64,000 nucleotides of DNA from Dysidea avara (GCF_963678975.1 NC_089274.1:21847133-21911132); one strand, 5' to 3'. Numbered from the stretch's first letter, positions 35,964 to 60,100 are shown. Notes: generated from the sequence alone by a model not told the origin. Program-made: numbers and translations.

Positions 35964-36903
35964 CTATACTTTTGACTCAATTTTCACATTAGTACCATGA
36001 TACACTATTCCTGAACTGTCTGTGTCACTCTCATCAAGGTCTTTGACTGGGTAAGTGGAGTCTAGAATGTAGACAAATTTTACAAACACGTAACATCATT
36101 GATTGGAAACAATTGTATTCCACAGAAAAATAGCTTTTATTGTACATAATTATGACTAGTAGTAGGCTCCAGGCTATTATGCTCAATTTTTCACCTATTA
36201 TGCTTTTGAGCAACCGCTCAAAATCAAGGTTATTATGCTTTCAACATCATTGAGAACTGACTGTTTTATTAGTTTCCTGACTGCTGTATTAGAGTAAGCG
36301 ACTGCTCTATTAGAGTGTCTTGATCTTATTTCTGCATAGTGTAAATAACCAACCAAGTAACTGTTATTTTGTTATTATATGTTTTCAAATATAAAACGCG
36401 GTGATGATAATATGTATTGTGTTTATTATTTGCTTCCTTTTTGGTGCATACGTTGTGCATTTTAGAAAAGCACACCTATTATACTAGCATTATGATTGAT
36501 GCTTTTGGTTGCCTATGCAGACCCCAGGGATCTACATAGTTACCCGAAGGCCCTGTGTCATGGTGCCTGAGCAAAGCAAAGGCATTACCACAGGACCTGA
36601 GGATTACTAGACCCCAGGTGGTCTTATTTTAAACTCTATGTAATTGCTGTACCTTGACACTGTTGACAGCTGCTTTTAACAGAGAAATACTGATTTTAAC
36701 AGAGAAATACAAGCACAGACATTTCATGCTTATAATTGCTTTGACATAGTATTTAAAAGAGTATTTGAGGTTGTTTCTATAGAATTTTGGCCAGCAGGAT
36801 GCTTGATAAAATGGTCAGATGGTAAAGGGATTGAGAAGTAAGACAGCCTACATGGTACTTTTTTTGTGTATAAGTACCCCACCCCAAAGTCCAGCTTTAT
36901 CAG

Positions 36904-36939
<36 letters not shown>

Positions 36940-39900
36940 TAACTCAGTACATTTCTGCTGCCCACTGCTATATAAGAAACTTTCATGGCTTACCTTCCCA
37001 CAAGTGTCTGTTAAGAAATGCAATACACAACTTCATGTTAGTTCTGAGAATAGTTGTCACATCTGGACTGACAGGGGATCGACGTGAAGGTAAGATAAAT
37101 CCAACATCTGAATGGTCCTCATGGTTAGTTTCTCTAGACCAACAGGTAACATTCAGACACTTAACAGATTCACATACCGAATTGTAATAAGCTGACGAGT
37201 GGGATACTCTATATTAAGTATAAACAATATAAGGCAACAATGTGTATACTTTACTTTAACTGCTTACTGTCATTACGAGGGCCAACATCTACAATCCGTT
37301 TCATTTTGATGACACTTTTTGGCCATTGCCAAGTCCAGGAGTTGATAAACAATAATGGCTGCTCCACTTTGTCTTCTATACCATCCTCCACTGGCATCAT
37401 GTATGTGTCAAGGCCAATGCCCACTCTGTAACAAAAGTTTAAAATATGGCAACACTTTTCTTTTTAAAGATATTACAACAGATGATAAACTGTCCTACAA
37501 GCAACGTGAATCTCCAGGAGCTACCATGAGCAGTGGAGTACAAACAATTAACATGGAGCAAAATGTACAGCACACCTTGCAATGAATGTGCTCAATCTTT
37601 ATGGAGAACGGACCAGTATAGAAAATACTTTCTCGCACAGGTGTAAGGCATTTCTAAAATGTACGTAAACTCCTATCATCAGTTATACAGATTTCGGTAT
37701 AAACGTATCGTACAATGGGGGATACTTCAGATCTTAAAATAAAGGCAGCCGCCAAATTTTAAAAGCACATTGCTGTACTGCACATTATCTTTTGCTTACT
37801 AAAATCTACTGTATACTAGGGCTGTGACATTTTGCTACTTTCACAATTGTAGAATGCAACATATTACGATTATGATAACTATCATGATGTTATATCAGCA
37901 TCATGCATGCACGACTTTGTACAACTTGTGTTAAGGCAGTAGGCAGTTATAGTTTAATACAAACAGTATAACAAATAATAGTATCCTTAGAATTCAATGG
38001 TTTCTAACAGGTAAGCTTATAAGATTTATTCACACAATGAACATGTGATGTCACGACATCACGATTGTTACATACATATCAACATCACAATGTTCAAAGA
38101 CAATCACGATTAATCCCATAATCGATATAATCTCCCAGCCCTATTGTATACTCCATGGGTAATCAAACTGAGAATAAAATTATCAAATCACGCCAGTGAA
38201 TGTGGTGATATACCTAGTCATGTTTGGCAAGTACAACAGAACAGTATTTTAAAAACAATATTTAGGTACCATCACTGCATGACTACATATTCACAAGAAC
38301 TCAACCAGTGGCTTTTCATTGTGTTGCCTTTTTCTAGAAGAACTGCATACTGCAATAGCTCAGTTGAGCTCCTACAATAGTCAATAATATTAAAGAAGTG
38401 AACATATCAGGAGCGTATCCAGCAAGGGGGTTTCCAGATTTGGTAGTGAGGGGTCTGACAGATTTTGAACATCAAATGCTTCAAAATTTACTAGCTCATG
38501 CTCTATAGATAATATATGCTATCTTCAATATAATTAGTTACTTAGCTCCCTTTAAGTTAGTATGGTTGGTCAGGAGTGTTGTTACGGTAGTTATCCAATA
38601 TCCAAATTCTGCAGTTAAAAACTTAAAATTAAATGTTTCAAGCTAGTCTTGCATTAACATTATTCTTTAATAAAATTATACCTGCAATCCATTATGAATG
38701 CTCTATTAGAGTATTTTTTACTGCTCTATTGGAATACAGCTGACTGCTCTATTAGAGTGTCTCAATCTCATTTCAGTATATGTGACCAAATTTTAGAAAA
38801 CCGTCAATATACACATAATAGTACTTTTGTAATAAAACACATTTAAAAACTATGGGCAAAAAATGCAAGCTCCAGAAAAAAAATTACGTAAGTTATTACC
38901 ACCTCACTGGTGGGCGAATTAAGCCTCCAATGGACAAATCCTGGGCATCATTGTGTTCGCCTGTTCATAGGGAGTACAAAAATAGTTGTTTCTTCTTCAT
39001 ACATGAAAGGATTTCAAAGTTACATACATTTGTTTACGTTGCGGTGACAAAAGAATTTACCAACAATCGTTTTTCAGTGAATTTGCCTTCCTTCTCGAAC
39101 ACAGAAGTATGTCTGTGGCAAAAACTATACCTTGGTGGATGCACCAATTCATGGCGAACACAATGAGCCAAGATGCAATTCCGTACACCGTTGTATCAGT
39201 AAGTTATGATGGTTTATGTAAGTGCCTGTAGATTCTTTTCTCGATAGCTTCTGTACATATAAATTTATTGCTCGTCCAGCTGTCTAGTGCTGTATTTCCC
39301 ATGTTGCTTAACTTATGAAGCTGAAACTTAGCTAGTCCATTCCTCTGTCCCTGTAGAAAACAAAGAACAAATAAAATGCATTTTGAAAATTGTGCGGATA
39401 TCGACGGTTTTCTAAAATTAGGTCACATATAGTTAAATTTATACTCTTAATTGTTCTCCCTAAAACCTTTTTAAGCAAGTCTTCTATTATATGCACTGTA
39501 GCTTTGCTCTATTCCCATCTTTCTGTATGTTTGTGTAGCCAAATTATGATGGTTTCACTTTGGTGTTCTTGCTGCAAGATTTCAAAGGGGGTTTCCGGAA
39601 CCCCCTAAATACGCCCTTGCATATGATCTCACACCAATGGTGTTGTACAGAATACTGGCCCACTTCTTCTTGTCAACAAAGTGTTTGTTGCACATTACTA
39701 CTGAAATTTTGATATTCTAAAAGCTTTAATGGTACTTGAAGTTCACTAACATATACCAATCTTTAATTGCATCATAAAATGCAGCACATATTTGTTTATT
39801 CATGATTTGTGCGTGGTCACTTATGGAATTACATGAGGTGGACAGAAGCCAAATGGTAACAGTGTACATAAACTACTACAGACTAACAGAGTCTAAACAG

Positions 39901-42195
39901 ACTACATAAATGTGTACAAATGCATGCAGGTAAAGCCCTTCTGCAGATGGAGTTATATGCTACATGGATGACAATAATTTCAATAAATTTTGCCAAACCC
40001 AGTAATGTATAAGTTCTACAAACATACCGGAATCGTTTATCATCAGCAAGAGCTGTCACTGTGGTAGCTCCACCAAATGAATGACCCATCATTGCAGTAT
40101 GTACCAAGTCCAACTTGCCCTACATAATATGTAACTAAACTAGTTGTATACTCCTTCAGGTTTCTACCTTAAACTGTTTAAAGTCAAAATCTGATTGTAG
40201 CAAGTTCTCAAACTCACCACTACCATCAAGTTGCTGGATAAAATCCAAACCTAGTAATATCTCCTTCCGTCGTATTGTCAACTACACACACACAACAACA
40301 ATAAGCACTAATATTACTACAATATTGATTAGTTACTTGTTGAAATCTGAATATCAGCTCTTCGACACCAGATGATGGAGGTTTGCCATAAGGAATCCAG
40401 TGGTCCACGAATTCTTGTGAGCCATCTTTTTTACACTTAGTGTAACAGTAACCAGATGAGTGGTCCCTGTAATATATGACCATGTGAGTATCAGTATGTC
40501 ACAGTGGAACATCACTTATTCAGTTAATTAAGCTGTCTGTCAAGTACATTTCAACCAAATGTTAGAATGACTGCTGTATTAGAGTATTAACCTCACACTT
40601 GTATATTTGTAGTGACTTTACAGTCGCTTTTATAGAGATTTTCATTTATCCAGTAAGGTTGTGCAATAATAGTAAAACCTATATCTCGATAAGTAACAAC
40701 TATTTGATCGATATTATCTCGATAATGCAAGCGATATTTTTGTAAACAGTTCTACATATATGTTGACATAGTGCTTATTAAGTCAGAAGATTTATCACTT
40801 CCCCAATTAGCTTGACACCTTCTACAAGTTTTCCATCTGACTGTGGTTGATTTACAACAGATTACAGAGATTTACTATTATCTCAATAAGCAAATTTGTT
40901 ATCTTATTTTCTATAGGTGATTTAGGTATCTAGATAATCTTTTTTATCCCCCAACCATATTATTCAGCCAGGGTTTGAAGGTTATACTACAATACTGGTT
41001 CACATTTAGCTATGCACATTATTGGGTATCCAAGACCAATATTGCTACCAATAGGGTAAACACAGGTCATAGGCACTGTTTGTGATAGCGGGAATCTACT
41101 GGGTTAGTTGATACTGAAATTGCTTGCTGTGCACAATAAAACTTTTATCCGATAATTTAAATATGATACCTTGGTATTATACTAAATATACATATGCGAC
41201 ACCCTTGAATGCATACAGTACACAAAAACATTGTTGAGAAGAGTTTAGCAAGCAACAAGGAAAAAGTTTATTTTGATGCCGAAACTCTGCATTTTATTAT
41301 TATTTTTGGTGTCAAATTTTCATATAGTATTGTGGCTTTGTCCTCAAGGTGTTACCAACTATATTTGAGGCCTGAAAACAGAAAAAAAGTGATACCAAAA
41401 TATGTAGCGGTGATTTTAATAGTGAAATACAAGAATTAACAGGTGTGATGGACCCATTTTGTAGAAACACCATAGCATTAGTGAGATGAGATTTTTTGCA
41501 TGTTCTTTAGTGTCAAACTGGTAACAAAATACATATCACATGGTTCTTTTTTTTTAAAATTTAAAACACAATTTTGCATACTGCAAGCTATTGTGCGTGT
41601 GTGTGTGCGCATGAGCATGTATGTGTGTACATGTATGGGTGTATGTGACACCCCACCTGTGTTCTACTGCAGCTACCAGGTAGCCATGAGAGGCAAGGTC
41701 ACAACAAACAGCTGAGTAAGTAGTTCTCATCCCAACCACTCCATGTGAGAACATTATCACTGGTAGTGGAGTAGATGTCTTCACTGGTGCTCCATAAAGT
41801 GCTGCAATGTTCTGCCCTGTACTCATCAAATTTGTGAACACCACAGCTAGAGTTTAGTACCTTAATTATGTTTAGTACTCACCACAAAACATAGTAGCTA
41901 ATGATCCTACTGCTCCAGCCACGAAGGAAGGCATTTTTTGCAACATGTATCCTTTAGCGTAGCAGCTATCAGGTAACCAGGGCGGGTAGTGATATCCGGA
42001 GTCAGGGGTGGCCTCAGTTGGATAGTAGAGACGGAATAGTAGTCCACTATCGTCTCCTTTACACAGTGGCATCACGTCCACAGATCCTACCTGGTGTGGA
42101 CCACTCGGTACGGGTAGACCAATACCTTTAAACATGCCAGCCTTCCTCCACCCAGGATCCTTTGTTGCCGCAGAAGATTCGCCAGTAGTGGCCAT
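35964..42195 (-). CDS. Platelet-activating factor acetylhydrolase, paralogue C
   Basis: Exons 42195-41883, 41816-41657, 40466-40337, 40281-40168, 40119-40028, 37425-37268, 37208-37178, 37133-36994 and 36061-35964 join to 411 residues with no stop. Triad: S253 (GHSFGG), D276 (GIGLDTY), H337 (ETNHEDHSD); FSHG oxyanion motif in exon 2. N-terminus [20 protein letters not shown], no signal peptide. Exon 1 ends with [13 protein letters not shown], a hydrophobic stretch in the place of the interface helix of human PAF-AH. Intron 5 (2.6 kb) contains a hAT MITE and a larger TIR element, otherwise this is the most compact copy. The stop of copy D lies only 228 bp upstream of the ATG, so the promoter must be short. 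Confidence 0.94.
36259..36318. repeat. Dispersed 18-20 bp motif GACTGCTCTATTAGAGTA, cluster example
   Basis: Three tandem, variably spaced copies in intron 8 of PAF-AH C. Other copies or degenerate copies in either orientation: about 3580, 7177-7210, 10826, 14191-14236, 16915-16955, 19455, 21085-21265, 21499-21547, 33908, 38697-38765, 40567, 49583, 54848, 57303, 57570-57615 and 59810. Usually followed by a TCTTGATCTT-like or preceded by a GATCGAGATA-like stretch. Confidence 0.8.
36903..36940. repeat. (AGT)n microsatellite in intron 8 of PAF-AH C
   Basis: About 12 uninterrupted units. The same trinucleotide flanks the LINE in intron 8 of copy D. Confidence 0.95.
37817..38144. mobile_element. 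hAT-type MITE in intron 5 of PAF-AH C
   Basis: Ends AGGGCTGTGAC and CTCCCAGCCCT, flanked by TGTATACT on both sides (37809-37816 and 38145-38152), an 8 bp target duplication. A related right-end fragment lies at 63178-63284. Confidence 0.8.
38408..39619. mobile_element. 1.2 kb TIR element in intron 5 of PAF-AH C
   Basis: Left CAGGAGCGTATCCAGCAAGG and right end with AAATACGCCCTTG mirror each other, each followed inward by a GGGGGTTTCC run. Three copies of the dispersed GACTGCTCTATTAGAGTA motif lie near the left end (38697-38765). An open frame at 38852-39166 has no recognisable domain. Confidence 0.7.
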
Positions 42196-42235
42196 CTAAC
42201 TGATCTAACACTACCTCATCAATCGTCCCTCAATA

Positions 42236-42246
42236 CCACAATCGAT
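42236..42246 (-). promoter_or_regulatory. Shared upstream motif, PAF-AH C
   Basis: ATCGATTGTGG followed by TATTGA on the gene strand, 40 bases before the ATG and inside the 228 bp gap to copy D. Confidence 0.6.
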
Positions 42247-42423
42247 TATATGACGTCTACTATTAATCGTTACTAATCACGTGTATATAGCTAGTGTTAG
42301 TTACACACGCTACCGTTCAGTGCTGCTGTCATCCCTACCCATGCACTGACAGGAAATTACCCTCTAGCTCTACAGCTTTCACAAATTCATAAGCAAATTA
42401 GAAAATTTTTTAAAATATATTTA

Positions 42424-51801
<9,378 letters not shown>

Positions 51802-51864
51802 GCCTACATTGAATCTACCATAGGCATAGATATCTATGTACCCTCAGCCAAGTCCCATTGAATA

Positions 51865-51875
51865 CCACAATCGAA
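51865..51875 (-). promoter_or_regulatory. Shared upstream motif, PAF-AH D
   Basis: TTCGATTGTGG followed by TATTCA on the gene strand, one base different from the other copies, 63 bases before the ATG. Confidence 0.5.
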
Positions 51876-52244
51876 TACAACCTAGCTATATATGTGACGT
51901 AATTCTGTGTGATCACCTTGTATGTTCAAAAATTATTTGGCCTTACACGTTCTGAGTACAGTGTCCACATTCACTGTATCCATATACGTCTGTGCATGTA
52001 TGTAAGCATGCAATTTTATAGATATTCACCACAGATATGTTTTCTATGATTTCCATACAGGCAGATATACACACACATGCGCACACACACACGCACACAC
52101 AACATACAAACCATGTACATATGCACACACAGAGACACATAATAGTGACACGCATGTGCACATACACATACACATACAAATTTACTTCAGTATAAAAATT
52201 TTAAAAATCCAAATACTAAATACTCAGTAAATAGCTAAAAATTT

Positions 52245-54129
52245 TCACAGTTTTGATCTGATTTTCAAGTTTGTACCATGATACACTATTCCTGAACTGT
52301 CTGTGTCACTCTCATCAAGGTCTTTGACTGGGTAAGTGGAGTCTAGAACAATCAAGAGCATGAAAGACACATTGTACACTCCCTAAGCTGATCAGTTAGA
52401 TCAGTGATGATACAAATACATTTGAGGACACACATGTTGATGTACTGTAGTAAATAGCTACTATATTGCACTCAGGCTTTTTTCTGGTACATAAAGTTTG
52501 CAGTTAGTAAAGCTTTTGTGAAATTTTATGACCTACAGAAAACAGTTTGGTATAAGCCATGAGTGTCACCTGTTGACCTATGTTCACTGATGACATGATG
52601 ACAACATTTGCTATTGCTATCCTGTATAATATACACCGCGAACACGAAGATAAGAACACCATCACCTCTGTTGAGCAATATACTTACTGTTGACATGCTA
52701 TTTGGTGAAGATGAGCTTCTTCAATCAGATACTCTATATAGCAGTTCTACACAGTAGCTGTGTGGTAACAAGTGAACATGAAATTTTAGATTTGGTAACC
52801 CATGGCAACGCAAAGTACAAAACATATAGCTACACATATGCACTTCAGACTTACAGCAAATATGTTGCATCGGTAAATTTCAGAGTTGAATGAAAAAGGA
52901 ATTAAGTGATGCTGTTGTGAATGAAATATCATGGCAGGCGCTAGTGCAGTATTGTGTATTAACTCTAAGAAGCATAGCTACTTGGTATTTTATCAGAATT
53001 TTACTACACTTCTTGGTAGCATTATTCAGTTCATGAACTTTCTATACTGTGACACTGTGACATCAGTAAAATATCATACAAATGCATTGCATCTATAGCT
53101 GTATTGAATTTGATCATGCATAATAAACTGAGATGTTCACTTACCTTTCCACAAGTGTCTATTAAGAAATGCAATGCACAACCTCATGTTAGCTGCATGA
53201 ATAGCTGGTAAATCTGAACTAGTTGGAAACCAGTTTGTTCTGTGCAAGACAAAACCAATATCACACTGATCCAAATGGTATGATCCCCTATAGTAATAGA
53301 TCACATGGGTACATTTCACATTGTACATTACATACCGAAGTGTTATTAGTTGGCAAGAGGGATACTCTAATAATAAGTGAGAAGATGTAACAGTTTGATT
53401 AATGAAATATATACGTACTATCAGTTGGATGGTCAACATCCACAAGTCGCTTCATTTTGATAACATTTTTTGGCCACTGCCAGTTCCAAGTGTTGATAAA
53501 CAACAATGGCTGCTCCATCTTGTCTTCTATACCATCCTCCACTGGCATCATGTATGTGTCAAGTGCTATACCCACTCTGTATGAGAAGAGCAAATCAAAT
53601 GCTGTCAGTATATAAATGTGTGCACAAACACAAACTAATTATGATGAGGTATTTATATTATTATTGGCCAAAGAAACAGCAGAGATTCCTTTCTTCGCAT
53701 CTTGATAATGACTAATTCAAAGACTATAGCCATTGTATCACTTTAAATATAGAAGATCACTTAGAGAGATATGGAGGTAGGAGTGAGATGAACATGAACT
53801 CTACTGATGTAAAGAGATGTCATTGCTGTGGCTGATGATGGCTATAATAAACCCATCTACAAGTTACCTACCGGAATCGTTTATCATCAGCAAGAGCTGT
53901 CACTGTGGTAGTTCCACCAAATGAATGACCCATCATTGCAGTACGTACCAAGTCCAACTTGCCCTACATAATATGTAACTAAACTAGTTGTATACTCCTT
54001 TGGGTTTTTACCTTAAACTGTTTAAAGTCAAAATCTGATTGTAGCAAGTTCTCAAACTCACCACTACCATCAAGTTGATGGATAAAATCCAAACCTAGTA
54101 ATATCTCCTTCCGTCGTATTGTCAACTAT

Positions 54130-54162
<33 letters not shown>

Positions 54163-57100
54163 TATTACCGATGTCATTACAACAATGTAGTTACTTGGTG
54201 AGCTCTGAAGACATCTTCTTGACTAGGGGTTGGTGGAGGCCTATCATAAGTAATCCAGTGATCCATACATTCTTTTGAGCTGCTTTTCTTGTACTTAGTG
54301 TAGGAGTAACAGGCTGAATGGTCCCTGTAGTAACAAAGCAATAATGCTACACAGTGATACCATGAAAGATCAGAACTCACACAAGCAGAATGTAGTCAAT
54401 TAAGACCTGTACTTATAGCTAACTAATTATGTCAAATTTCTCAATTTATTACTCTTAACTACAGTACAGATTTGCAGTGAATTGACCTACTACAAATTTA
54501 ACATTGTTATACAGATTATAGTTGTAGGATCTTTTATCTAGTCATTGTGATCTTATACCATATGATCAAGACATCATATTGTATCAATACTGGCAGTGAA
54601 CTAGTTAAGTGTTGTGATTTATAATACACTTTTGGTACATGTTGCTGCAAGTGTAATAATGTATGCTGATAAAATTGGTATACAATATGTAAAATGTTAC
54701 AAACGCTAAAAGTTAAACCCTTTGTCTTGTGCTATATAACTGTCTTGGCCACACCTTATGTTTTGCTAGCAAAAGCAGAAATGCTAGGTTAAGAGGTAAC
54801 AAGTTCAGTCCCAATTGATGTCAACAGATTTCTTGACACACATATATGACTGTTCTATTAAAGCATTTGAACATTCTAGTTGAGTACATTAATATACCCA
54901 TTCCCATGCTAATAATTCCGTAATTATGCAGACAGAATGATGACCTAATAATGCCAGCACATTAGGTGCAATATAACTCATTACAAAATTTAATTTTTAT
55001 AGGGTATGGCACACAAGACTACTGTACTGTGTTTTACACTCCTGCAAACAACAAGCAATGGTGTGAGTGTTTAATCACAAAGGAGTTAGGTTCTAGCTAC
55101 CTAGCAACTACCAATCAGTTTCATATGTTCATGGACACTTTTCCCTATTAAGCTTCCACAACTGTCCTACTATACCTTGCTGAGCTCCTAAAGAAAGAGA
55201 ATTTCGAACAAGAAAACAAACAGTTGAAGAAATTTGTTTGCAAAAAAACATAATAAAAGTAAAATATTTTCATATGATTTACAATGAACAAAAAAAATTA
55301 TGCAAGTAATTTTACATGACTGTTCTTTTAGATTGTCTTGCTCTTTTGCAGCACTAGTAGCTATAGATTTCGCCTGTATGCATAGCTGAAAGCAAATAGC
55401 TGAGCAGCAAGCCACAGATTTAATGCTTGGAAATTTTGGCTATATAGTATCTAGGATTTAACTGTGCAAAAATTACAGTGTAAAATATTTTTTTTTACAT
55501 ATGAAATGTTTTTGTAATGAAAATAAAGCGAATTACGAGTTAGCAATCACTACAGTAAGTCTTATCTACACCTAAAGCAACAACGAAAATCTTAGTGTGA
55601 AAACTGCTAGCTTACAAGTGCACCAATGTTTTAATTGCAATTCTGACCCATGCAAAAATGTGCTTGTTACTAAGTGTGTGTAACTATGTTGTATGAACTT
55701 TTAATAGTAGCTATACACATTGCAGTTACAGGTCATCACATGGCATCTGAACCAACATTCCGACTGATTATTGATCGATGTATACAAATGCACTTGATAT
55801 TGATAAAAATATCATTACCCAAAACAGCGTTTGCTTGAAATGCATGTTGCACCATAATAACCTCATGCATGGTGTGTTTGATAGCTACTAACATCTATAA
55901 AGTTGAAAATGCCACATACACAAAGATCTCAATGCACTATATTGACTATTCCAACTTTTAGAGTGGCATATGAACTGACATATACTGCATCTAAGTGTGA
56001 TATGTGCTTGCATAATCTGCGTGGGCTAGCTGATCAGTGTACTACTGTCAGTCAAGCTTCCATCACCAATTGTTAGTACATCACCGCAAACAGTTGTTTC
56101 TAGGGATGCCACGATAGTTGTGACATACGACATGTCATGACATAAAGCTCCATGATATGATGACATAGACTTCTTTGTTGTGACATAAATATCTCCTAAT
56201 AATGCACACTTTTCCATTCATTTTGATCAAATATGATGCAATAAGTTGACAAATAAGTATGAACAATGTTGGTTGTTGATGTCATAGTTAATATCGCTGA
56301 GTTTAAATTGTTATTTTTGCATGTTAGAATCAAAATATATAGCTATAAAGTTTCATACATAACAACTTCAGTTGTGAAACTTTAAGAATTGTTTATGTCG
56401 TGACATAAACCTCTATGACATTTGACATAAAAATTTCTATGTCGTGGCATCCCTAGTTGTTTCAATACTACCACTGTTGTGTTGTTTATTTATTGAGGTA
56501 TCAGCATAGCACAAGTGTATCCTTTAAATAAATAAAAAACCTATTGGTTGCCTGTGTGTTCTATTACAGTAGATGTACATTCTATTAGGGTAGTTGAATG
56601 GAATTCCAGTGACAGTTACCTTGTTTAGAGAAGTGAACATTGCAACTGAGGATGGTAATGTGTCTCGCTTGACATCAAGACACACGGTAGTGTGTCGTGC
56701 GGCCAAGAAAGCCAGCGACCACACCGTGAGTATATTTACAGGAAGAAAGAAAACAGCTTTTTCACGCATGCATAGCTCCATGGCCCTTTCTCCAAAGCAC
56801 ACTATTTTTGCATTATAGCTGTCCCCCAGGTAGGGTACGCCACACAGCAAATTTGATTAAATTCGCAACAGCCATTTGCGAGATATGGGCGTCCAAAATT
56901 TCGCTTTAATTTCTTCGTTTTTTTCTTCTTCTTATGCCGTACGGGGGGCTACGGGGGCTTCGATTTATTTTCGCACACTTTGCAAAAATTGCTATAAAAT
57001 GCAAACGTGTAACTCGATTGCCTCGATCTTTGGCACAAATGAAGAGCGTGTAACGATGGATTCACGTACCAAGTTTGTTGTAAATCTGAGTAATATTCAA

Positions 57101-60100
57101 GGAGTTATGGACGTTTATTCACGTAAAAAAAGATCAAACTTCTGTCACGGCTACAGGGTAAACCAAGTATAGAAATAACTTGAAAATTGGTGTGTAGATA
57201 GGCTGATCATTGTAGCAGTGCCTTTTGATAGTTTGAATAGCAATAGAGTTACAGCAACAAAGTTATAAAGCAAAAACTAAGCAAGTGTAAAATCGTGGGA
57301 TCGAGATACTCTAATAGAGCAGTCACCACGAGGTAAAAAAGGTGTGCAAAAAATGTCGAAAAAAAAACTTACCAGAGTTCGAACCAGGGACCTCCATACC
57401 TAACACCTGCATCCTTAACCACTGAACCACTGCTACCTTGACTGATCATCTTACTTAATTTCTGCTTTATAAATGAAATTTCTAATTGAAATCTGCTTAT
57501 AATCAAACGTTTGTAATTTCATAGATCTACCAATAGAAGTACTAGATTGTTCTAGAATATTCTGTGTATGTTCTATTAGAAGTCCTCAAAAAAAATGTGC
57601 ACTCTATTAGAGTATCACAATAATAATTATCAACTATTGAATTCAATGAAATACATTTATAAATCTGTCTTCAATATAATCATCATTGTATCTACATAGA
57701 AAAGAAGAAATGTGAGTAAAAACAAACCTCAAAGACAGCCATAGGCTGGTTTTGGGGCCTTATAAAGTACAAAAAGGAGTGAAATCCACACAAAACAGCC
57801 AAGCTGTGAAAAAATGGTGCAGCTTTAAAAAGCCTGGGTGAAAAAAGTTGTGAAATCAAAGGTGGCGGCCAAGAAATGGCTGCAATGATGTTAATGCTAA
57901 AAAATTTTAATAATGGCTGTATGCATTGTTAAAATTTATTAGCATTAACATCATTGCAGCCATTTCTTGGCCGCCACCTTTGATTTCACAACTTTTTTCA
58001 CCCAGGCTTTTTAAGGCCGCACCATTTTTTCACAGCTTGGCTGTTTTGTGTGGATAACCATTACCACTACCCCACGACCTGTGTCTGGTATGGTAGATAA
58101 TTGCGTTGTATAGCATAATCCTATCTTTGTTCTCTCTCACAATGGTGTAGGACAGTGAAGTGTATAATCTTCCACATTCTTGCTTGCAGCTTGTTTTGAT
58201 GGCAATCTGTGTCTTGCTAGTGGCACGTAGTGGGAAGTGTAAATCTTGTTAGATGATTTGACACACCTACTCCAGAACTCTTCTTTTATACTGTTGGAAG
58301 CAATTGCTGGATGATATCATACCCACCAGATCACATGATAAATCCTCTGGTGTGATAGGTTAAACTATTCTATTGCATGCTATCAAGTTTATATATATAT
58401 ATATATATATGTCATTATATTCCTATTAGCAAACCGGCATGTTGTAACATAAACTATACAATGGCCCATCCTAAGAGAATATCGGTCCAGGACACAAAAA
58501 CCCATTGGTTTGGACAGGAAGTTTGTCTAACAAATTTGGAGTCAATCAGAAAAAACCTGAGGAGTTTACGTTTGAAATTTTCATGTTCTTGATTTATCCA
58601 TTTCTCAGTCGGACAGAGCATGATCAAACAAAGGCATGGAGGGAAGGCTAGCAATGCATTATGGTGCTCCAGTGAGTTTCAGATGGATTCGTAGCTTCCT
58701 AAGGTAGCAATGGCAGTTTAAAGGGAAAATTCTGTAATCTAACCAATCGTCACAAAACCCACATCAAACAATCCACCTTCAAGTGTAGATGAAAGTGGTA
58801 CCAATCCGCCACCAAGAATGACAGGACAGTGCCCAAAAACAGAGAATTACATTGAGATTAAGCTACTAACTTGCACATACTTCATGCTAGCAGGGTTCTG
58901 CCAAGAAATTCCTGAGTGGTGGCCTAAAGTTAACATGAACTGATACGCTGTGTGTTATATTAGGGTATATTGCATGTGTATCAGTAATACATGTAAGAAT
59001 TGTACTGGTCGGATTTAAGAGGGTACTGGTCGGTTTTCAGAGGTACTGGTCGCTTTGAACCACTGCCGACCAGTGTGGGCAGAACCCTGTGCTAGGAAAT
59101 AGAGCTAAACATAAATTATATCACGTTGCATAAAGCTCTTAAACTTTTATACAGGTACTCAGGGTTGGACTGGATGCACCAGAGTAGGTATATGAGCAGG
59201 GGTCTGGACAGAAAAGCCCCCAGAGGCTATAATTAAACTTTTAATACTGAAGTTTTGGTACCCACACAGTATATGGTAGTTTTTGTGTACAAGTACCTAA
59301 AATTGAATTGTGTTTTGTGATTTTCATTAAATATGAGCTGTAGGGATCAGTGATAGTGGAGATTTCCATGAGTATGACCTTAAATATTTTTTGTTGCAGA
59401 GAGGTATCTAATATTTTTCTAAAGGGGTTTACAAATTTGTGAGTCCCAGATGCATGCAGGTGTCTGGGGCTGCATGGTGAAATTTAATTCTAGAAGAGAA
59501 AAATGGTGTTGCAACCTAGATAGCTAATAACATCTAGGGCTTCATGTAGCAGATTGCACAACAACTTTTGCCACATTACATCATACACTCCATTACATAA
59601 TGCCATGCATCATGTATTTCCATTGCAGACAGACACATCTATATATGCACAAAAACTACAAAATCACACTAAGACACTCGGTAATGACTCCATTTTTGCT
59701 GCACCCAGGCAAGAATGTTCCATTATTTGCAACACCAAACATGGGCATAGTTAGCCTCTTATGAAATTTGGTAAACGGGATATACCTGAAGGATTGTGGT
59801 GCATGTGATGACTGTTCTATTAGAGTATTTGACTATTGAGTAACTTTTAGCATGAAATATTTCTTTGGTTTAAGGAAGTGGGGTACCACTATATAAAGTA
59901 GCTTTGGTTGAACACCAGTAAACCAATATTTAGTTTAAAGGTTTGTGAATGGTTCTAAAGCATATTGTAGGGTCAATGAAGGTGCATCCCCATGGATCAA
60001 CCCCCGTGGAAAAATAGAACCATTTCCACCAGAATGACCCTTATATGGAGTCACTAAAACCCATGTACAGTGCTCCCTCAACTATTATCCAAACACTTGG

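Noticed and set aside
38852-39166. 104-residue open frame inside the 38.4-39.6 kb TIR element
   Set aside because: No DDE, hAT or other transposase motif and no homology I recognise, so not called as a gene.
54966-55151. Possible coding fragment with TKELGSSYLATTNQF
   Set aside because: Short, no domain, no splice-compatible neighbours; probably chance or an unidentifiable repeat fragment.
56594-56850. Opposed open frames at 56.6-56.8 kb
   Set aside because: Overlapping frames on both strands in repeat-rich intron DNA without domains; treated as chance.
57370-57437. Functional tRNA gene
   Set aside because: B box and terminator are good, but the T stem has a mismatch and no proper anticodon arm could be drawn; kept as a SINE-like repeat.
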